From assembly GCF_000276665.1 (NCBI RefSeq), contig NW_004955481.1, positions 998,391-1,062,390 on the forward strand: a stretch of DNA of 64,000 nucleotides, given 5' to 3'. Shown one piece after another: positions 58,626-64,000 of the stretch. Origin of the DNA: Chinchilla lanigera. Lineage: Eukaryota > Chordata > Mammalia > Rodentia > Chinchillidae. Within the stretch, counting starts at the first letter, position 1; the number at the start of each line of letters is the position of its first letter. The position numbers and the translations under genes were made by a program. The notes beneath the pieces are model-generated. The model was not told where the DNA came from, searched no databases, and was given only the letters and a program-made list of their open reading frames with translations.

Positions 58626-59370
58626 GCGCTCGCTCGCTGGCATGTTGTATATACGATCATTTCCTCACTTGTTTAAATAGTGCAGCTTGTGTTGGCAGTG
58701 CTCTCACTCAGCTCCAAATGGTTTGCATCATGCTTAAAGCACCCTCCTTCCTCCCCCTTTCCTTCTTCCCCCAGCCACAAAACTCTGCACTAGGAAAACA
58801 GCCAGGGCTTTTTCCCTTCTCTAAGGAGGAGAGTGATAAATAGGTGACTAGAGAGAAGCAGACACCATGTGTTAACTTACGAAAAAAGCTTTTAGGAATA
58901 TGAAGCATTCCTCGCTGCCTGGTTTCTATTTTCCTTCCTCTAAGGACTGTGTTTTAACCTGAACTTTTTTTTTTTTTTTTTTGGTCTGTCTGTTTATACA
59001 AAACAAAGCCCATTCCCTATTGTGCTGGTGAGGACTGTGGCGCTCCTACTCTTTGCTTAACAGTTGGTTCTTCAGCCAAGTGGCAAGTAGGACAGTCTGG
59101 GCTGCTTCATTCTTCTCTTGTGAGAGCCATTCTGCAAGGAAAGTAGTAGCCACAGATCTTGTGGGGCAGAATCTCCTGTGCTGAGATGGAAGGTGGTTAC
59201 CCTGTGTCTTATTTTTCTGCAGAGTCCTTAGCATCACATCCCCATGGGGTAAAGGCCTTTGGGTAGGAGTCTATGGGTGGCTTCCAAGGAAGAAGTCTTT
59301 TGACCCAGAGAAAGTATACACCAGGGACCGAGATAGAAGTTTTTTAAAAAATCAGTAAAAATTAAATTCC
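58397..59370 (+). other. SMG6: SMG6 intron after exon D
   Basis: Unique sequence with (TG)n at 58590-58620, ending in CGTGTGCGCTCGCTCGC, and an 18-T run at 58965-58982. Confidence 0.5.
58590..58620. repeat. (GT)n microsatellite
   Basis: About 15 GT units, 190 bp after the exon D donor. Confidence 0.95.
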
Positions 59371-59475
59371 AAGCTGGGTCTGGTAGTGTGTCCTTGTAAT
59401 CCTAGCTACTGGGAAAGCTGAAGCAGGAGGATTGTAATTTCAAGGCCAGACTGAGCAATTTAATGGGGTACTGAG
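59371..59475 (+). repeat. B1-type SINE fragment
   Basis: 'agctgggtctggtagtgtgt', 'gctgaagcaggaggattgta', 'ggccagactgagcaattta'. Confidence 0.82.
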
Positions 59476-59617
59476 CTCTGTGTGGTGACACCTGCCTGTA
59501 ATCCCAGCACTTGGGAGGCAGAGGCAGGAGGATAGCCATGAATTTGAGGCCCTCTTGGGCTGCATGAATTCAAGGCCAGCCTGAACTACATAGCGAGGCC
59601 TGACTAAAAAAAAAGAA
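59476..59617 (+). repeat. B1 SINE with internal duplication
   Basis: 'tgtggtgacacctgcctgta', 'atcccagcacttgggaggca', 'ttcaaggccagcctgaacta', 'catagcgaggcctgac', A tail. It directly follows another B1. Confidence 0.94.
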
Positions 59618-59639
59618 GATTGAGAATGTGACTTTATAT

Positions 59640-59800
59640 TGAATATAAATTTTTAAAAACTTGTTCTCAATATTTATTCATTGTAGAAAATTTGCAAAAC
59701 ACACAAAAAATATATATAATCCCATTACCCAGAGTTAACATTGCTGTCATTTTTATAATCATATTTAACTTTGAGTATACACACGTACACATTTTTTCTT
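59640..59800. repeat. Possible old LINE fragment
   Basis: 'gtagaaaatttgcaaaacac', 'aatcccattacccagagtta', 'acattgctgtcatttttata' resemble a common ancient mammalian LINE segment. Confidence 0.45.
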
Positions 59801-59824
59801 CAATGAAACTGGTGGTAGGGTAGG

Positions 59825-59880
59825 CTGGGGATGTGGCTCAGTGATACAGTGTTTCACTAGCATGCACAAGACCCTGGCTA
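59825..59880 (+). repeat. Truncated ID-like SINE
   Basis: 'ctggggatgtggctcagtga', 'tagcatgcacaagaccctgg'; the 3' part is missing. Confidence 0.75.
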
Positions 59881-60350
59881 ACCTAGCTGATTACTATGGG
59901 TGTGTCAGAAGGAATCTTTAGGAACTCTTGGCCCTTTAGAAATTTGAAGGAGATAGACATTTTCCTCAAATTTCTATTGGTCATTACTAAGAAATGTAAA
60001 ATATCTTAAGGACTAACCAGTAGCAACGTGACCAGTTTCGTTACTGGTTATGATTAATCACAGTTTTGGGTTAGCTTGGATCCTCATTCAACAGATATTT
60101 ACTAAGCGCACATTGCCCACAGTACGTGGAATATATAAGGCAAATATTCTTGTGTGAAAGACAGTGGCATATATAAAGATGTCAATAACAGTATATTTTA
60201 TTTGAGCTGGTAGTAATCCATGAAGACATTACTTCATGATCATTGATTTAGCACTTAACATATTATTTCCCAGGCATGTTCTGTGGAGCTCTAGTTTTAT
60301 AGGTTCTGAATTCTTTGTGGAAAATTCTTTGTGATATGATCATATGTAGG
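59881..60350 (+). other. Unclassified intronic sequence
   Basis: No gene. An ancient-repeat wording 'ttcaacagatatttactaag' near 60090. Confidence 0.4.
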
Positions 60351-60535
60351 AGCTGGGCATGGTGGCGCATGCCTGTAATCCCAGCACTCTGAAGGCTGAG
60401 GCAGGAGGATCCTTGCAAGTTGGAGACCAGCCTGGGCTACAAAGTGAGCTCAAGGCCAACTTAAACTGCATAGTGAGACCTGGTCTCAAAAACAATAAAT
60501 AAATAAATAAATAAATAAACAAACAAACAAACACG
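60351..60535 (+). repeat. B1 SINE with (AAAT)n(AAAC)n tail
   Basis: 'agctgggcatggtggcgcat', 'ggctgaggcaggaggatcc', 'agcctgggctacaaagtgag', 'gcatagtgagacctggtctc', then a two-part microsatellite tail. Confidence 0.95.
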
Positions 60536-60776
60536 ATTATATGTAGGCATCTGAAAAGTAATGCAGTGTAGCTAGTGAGGAAGTGTAGAACTAGAAACTC
60601 CTATTTGTATGACTTCAAAACCCGTATTCTAATGAATGATTTGTTATCAAGAATTTTCTTCAAAATAACCTGGGCAAGCAGAGGTAAAAGTATAAATTAG
60701 AAGGAAAAAGAAAGCCAAATATTGTTCAGTTTTAATCTGAATAATGAGTATATTGAGACCATTACAGTACTTTACT

Positions 60777-60867
60777 TTTTTTTTTTTTTTTTTGGTACCG
60801 GGAATCAAACTCAGGGCCTCACAGTTTGCAGGCAGGCACTGCGCCACTGAACGAAATCCCTGGCCCT
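60777..60867 (-). repeat. ID-like SINE
   Basis: 18-T tail, 'ggtaccgggaatcaaactca', 'gcaggcaggcactgcgccac', 'cgaaatccctggccc'. Confidence 0.94.
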
Positions 60868-60952
60868 TTACTGTTGTATATGTGTGAAATTGTCCATGTA
60901 TACTTTAAGAAGAAGCAAAGCCATCCTTTATAAAAACTTTATTTTAAATAAT

Positions 60953-61036
60953 TTTTTTGTGGTGCCAGGAATCCAACTCAAGGGCTTCATTCATGCTAGA
61001 CAAGTGCTTTTTTCCACAGAACTAAAACCCCAGCTC
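60953..61036 (-). repeat. Diverged ID-like SINE
   Basis: 'gtggtgccaggaatccaact', 'ctagacaagtgctttt', 'actaaaaccccagctc'. Confidence 0.78.
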
Positions 61037-61080
61037 TGGATAACCATCTTTAAATCAAAATAAATGCACAAAACTTTGTC

Positions 61081-61253
61081 TTTTTTTTTTTTTTTTTTTT
61101 TTTTTTTGGTCTTTTGAGACAGGATCTCATTATAGTTCAGGTTGGGCCTTGAATTTTGACTCTGTAGCCTAGACTGGCCTCAAACTTGTGATGGTCCTCC
61201 TGCCTCAGTCACTGAGGTACTGGGATTATAGGCGTGTACCACCATGCCTGGCA
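61081..61253 (-). repeat. B1 SINE with 27-T tail
   Basis: 'tttgagacaggatctcatta', 'gttgggccttgaattttgac', 'agactggcctcaaacttgtg', 'ggtactgggattataggc'. Confidence 0.93.
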
Positions 61254-61319
61254 CTCACTGCCATATATATTTGCTTGAGTTCTGGAGAAAATAATAATGA
61301 AGTTAAAATTTTAACTGGA

Positions 61320-61448
61320 AGGTCTCACTATGTAGTGCAGGCATATTACACTTGCTTATGTAGCCCAGGTTGGCCTCAAACTCATGACAATCCTCCTGCC
61401 TCAGCCTCCTAAGTGCTAGGATTATAGATGTGCACCACCATGCCTGGC
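61320..61448 (-). repeat. B1 SINE, tail-less end
   Basis: 'ggtctcactatgtagtgcag', 'cccaggttggcctcaaactc', 'gtgctaggattatagatgtg'. It begins within the element and has no T run. Confidence 0.88.
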
Positions 61449-61499
61449 TGAGGTAAGCACATTTTTAAGCCTTCCAGTGGATAGATCAGATAATTGCTC

Positions 61500-61880
61500 T
61501 ACCAAAAATTACAGCAGTTTAAACTGGCGAATATGAGGGTATCTGTTTTCTAACTTCCTCATCAATCCTAGTTTAAAGTTTTGTAATGCTGCCAGAGATG
61601 GACAAAACATATTGTCTTAATGTTCTATTTTTTATTCTTTGATTACTAACAGCATTGCTTTTTTAAAAAACATTATGTTTGTATTGATATTGTATTTATT
61701 ATAAATAAATTGCCTTGTGTTCTTGGCCCATTTTACCATTGGAATACTCATCTTTTCTTTTTTCTTAATGAGCTACAAAAGCTATTTATGAATGACTCAA
61801 ACTTTTTTGGTTATTCTCAAATAGCAGATAACTTTGTGGCAGTTTTTTAATATTTTCATCATGGGGAGTCGGTACACGTA
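61500..61880 (-). repeat. Old L1 remnant
   Basis: Antisense L1 text: 'tctttgattactaacagcat', 'attgccttgtgttcttggcc', 'cattttaccattggaatact', 'aatgagctacaaaagctatt'. Confidence 0.65.
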
Positions 61881-62544
61881 TATAACACATCTTAATTCTT
61901 TTTACATCCTTTTTCACTTCCCTCCCTCCTCTTAACTTTGTGTTTTGAATGACATAAGAATTTTGAGAAATGTTGGATGGAGAAGCATAACACTCTTATT
62001 ATGTAAACAGTAAGAAGTATCCCATTGTTGCACCATTCAAGATAAGATCTTCTTAGGGAAAATCATTGCCAGCCAAATATTTAGAAATAAACTATGAGCT
62101 ATATCTGTTTCCTTCTCTGTTTTGCCCATTTGGTCCAAGGAGCCTAGGTATAGTTAAACTTAGTAAAAATTACATAGTATTTTGAAAACTCCTCTAGCGT
62201 GTAGCAGGAAAACATAAATTTAGACTTTTTAAAAATCTTTTCCAATTTTAGGTGTAAAAATCAGTGTGTAATGATTCATTTTACCAGTTGCCCTCTGATA
62301 CTGAACATTGTGTATTTCTCTGCACCTGCCTCTTCGTTGCCCTCACTTTTTTGGGTGCTCTCATCTTTATGAGTAGTTTATAAATGTATAGCATAAAATT
62401 ACCACTTGTGTTTAATTTAGTTCTTTCAAATTGAATGTTACTGCTTAATTTACAAATGTGATTCCCCAAATGGGGAACTCTTAGTTGTCATTATCCTCAT
62501 GCTATGGATAGGTCATTGACTAGATATCTTTTGTTCTAAGGTAG
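61881..62544 (+). other. AT-rich unclassified sequence
   Basis: No gene or repeat I can name; possibly more L1. Confidence 0.4.
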
Positions 62545-62722
62545 GAATTATCACACTTCTGCATTCTTGAAAACAGAGTTACACTAGAGACGTGTTAAAG
62601 CACCCATTTATAGACCTCTTGAGAGTTTCTGATTGTAGAACAGAGACTGAAAACTGCATTTCTAATAAGTTCACAGGTCAAGCTAATGGTCTAGATTCTA
62701 TATTGAGAACCGCTGGGGGGGA
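62545..62722. mobile_element. MER5-like hAT-Charlie MITE
   Basis: 'gtgttaaagcacccatttat', 'gacctcttgagagtttctga', 'ctgcatttctaataagttca', ending 'attgagaaccgctg'. The last 'gagaaccgctg' recurs after a G/A run at 62734-62744. Confidence 0.65.
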
Positions 62723-62944
62723 AAAAAAAAAGAGAGAACCGCTGCTTTTAGGAACTTAGTGGCTGCTGAAGTTATAGCCATTAGGCAAAGATTTTGGCCC
62801 AGGTAGACGTGAAGATTCCAGGTGTAAGTTGTCTTCCTAATTCTGTCTTTAACTTTGAAATGCAGTATGTATTACATGAGAATCCACACACTTCACCTCC
62901 ATTTTGCCAAATGGTTTTCTGAGTTCTTCAGAAAGAGGTTAAAA

Positions 62945-63052
62945 GCAGACGAGGTGGTGCATGCGTGTAATCCCAGCTACTAAGGAGACTGAGGCAAGAG
63001 GATCACAAGTTCCATGTTAGTGTTGGCAAGACTGTCTCAAAATTACAAAAAA
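62945..63052 (+). repeat. B1-type SINE
   Basis: 'gcagacgaggtggtgcatgc', 'ctaaggagactgaggcaaga', 'ggcaagactgtctc', A tail. Confidence 0.85.
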
Positions 63053-63164
63053 AATGTTGCACTCAATGCTATAAATATATCTTTCTGAATATATATGAAT
63101 ATATATAAAAAAATCACATGTCTGGGTAATCTCCTTTCCTAAGAGGATCCTGATCTGTATAACT

Positions 63165-63335
63165 AACACCTAACACTTACTGAGTTCTTATCATGTGTTT
63201 AGCACTGTTTTAATACTTTACGTTGTTTCATTTAACTTTCACAAAAGCATCATGGGAATTTGAGCTATAGGAAAGAGTTTGTGCAGATTACACAGCTAGA
63301 AATGATAGAATCAATTGCAGGCAATGTAAGTCTAG
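63165..63335 (+). repeat. MIR SINE
   Basis: 'cacttactgagttcttatca', 'gtttagcactgttttaatac', 'catttaactttcacaaaagc', 'gattacacagctagaaatga'. Confidence 0.75.
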
Positions 63336-64000
63336 AAGACACACTCTTAATTAAACATAAATAAAGAAGGAGAATGGTTGAACAAACATATTAACTCAGT
63401 ACTTCCAGTTCTCCTCTTGACTTTGACAGTTTTATTTTCACTGGAAGCTTGATTTCTCACCAGAAGCTTAGAAACTGTTGACCTGGTTTGAGGGAGATCA
63501 TCTGATCTCCCAGAATAGTTCCTGTGGATGAACAAAGAAGTAAAAATTCATGCAAATGGAAAGGGATATTTAGGTAAAATGTACTTGCATCTTTCTCTGG
63601 GTTGGATGTTCTTCAAATTTTGGAATGTCCCAGATTCACAAACACCTATGGAATATGAGTTTTTTGGAGGGGAAAAAAACCTGGATTTTTTTTTTTTAAA
63701 TCCTGAGAGTGCTCTAAAAGATGCTGAATATACTCACAGGGTGATCTATATTGTTTTGGAAGTGTATCCAAAGGGAAAAAAAATCTTAAGAGTGATGGCA
63801 GTACTTCTAAAGAGGACCAAAAATTCAGGACAATTCTAGACTCCAAATTTGCAGGCAGAATTGCTTATACATAAACAGTGATGCTTGGGGTTGATGATGG
63901 GGATGACTGATAAAAGCTTGAAAATCAGTTATGTAAGCAGGTATTTCTATGCCATATGTACATACAAATAATGTATCTCAAAACTAATTAAATATGGGCC
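63336..64000 (+). other. Intronic sequence to the window end
   Basis: No feature recognised. The next SMG6 exon lies beyond the window. Confidence 0.5.

Noticed and set aside
1..64000. CRISPR array, toxin-antitoxin, phage or other bacterial system
   Set aside because: The direct repeats are SINE duplications and microsatellites; sequence is mammalian throughout.
1..64000. Endogenous retrovirus with gag/pol/env
   Set aside because: No coding remnant or LTR pair recognised; only the unclassified 11601-11958 segment is a weak LTR suspect.

Overview
This window is nuclear DNA from a placental mammal, almost certainly a rodent. It has no operons, no bacterial gene density and two runs of N (assembly gaps). 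It carries dozens of SINEs of three types: 7SL-derived B1 with an internal duplication, tRNA-derived ID-like elements ending in a GGTACC-type box, and B1-dID dimers. Old L1, L2, MIR, mariner and hAT remnants are also present. The SINE mix does not look like mouse or rat. A non-murid rodent such as the beaver / kangaroo-rat group or a squirrel relative fits better; this placement is inference.

The only functional gene I can support is SMG6 (EST1A), the endonuclease of nonsense-mediated mRNA decay, on the + strand. Four consecutive internal coding exons are visible: 3170-3315, 43846-43962, 46007-46175 and 58195-58396. Each has AG/GT borders, and joined in order they keep one open frame (phases 2-1, 1-1, 1-2, 2-0). 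They encode part of the helical region upstream of the C-terminal PIN nuclease domain. Neither the start codon nor the PIN domain is in the window, so the gene runs off both ends. The introns are about 40.5 kb, 2.0 kb and 12.0 kb.

Layout. 1-8.1 kb: intron, exon A and SINE-free unique sequence. 8.1-12 kb: an old L1 block full of SINEs, ending in unclassified sequence at the first gap. 12.4-18.7 kb: unique sequence, an L2 copy, more SINE-riddled L1. 18.7-19.56 kb: a processed cyclophilin A (PPIA) pseudogene on the - strand, itself hit by a SINE. 19.6-24.5 kb: quiet, SINE-free sequence. 24.5-29.4 kb: dense nested SINEs up to the second gap. 30-32.8 kb: an unclassified repeat and a MIR. 32.8-37.7 kb: L1 remnants with SINEs. 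37.7-43 kb: mostly unique with L2 pieces. 43.8-46.2 kb: exons B and C around another L1 remnant. 46.2-58.2 kb: a long SINE-free intron holding a degenerate TGTCT-rich tract, a deleted mariner element and a hAT MITE. 58.2-64 kb: exon D, then intron with SINEs, L1, a MER5-like element and a MIR.

I found no undescribed multi-gene system. The points most worth a second look are a 36-bp tail-less insertion matching the 5' half of the ID SINE with a 15-bp target duplication, an in-frame 12-nt tandem splice acceptor at exon B, a frame-neutral exon B behind a 40-kb intron, and a mariner-like element with recognisable ends and TA flanks.
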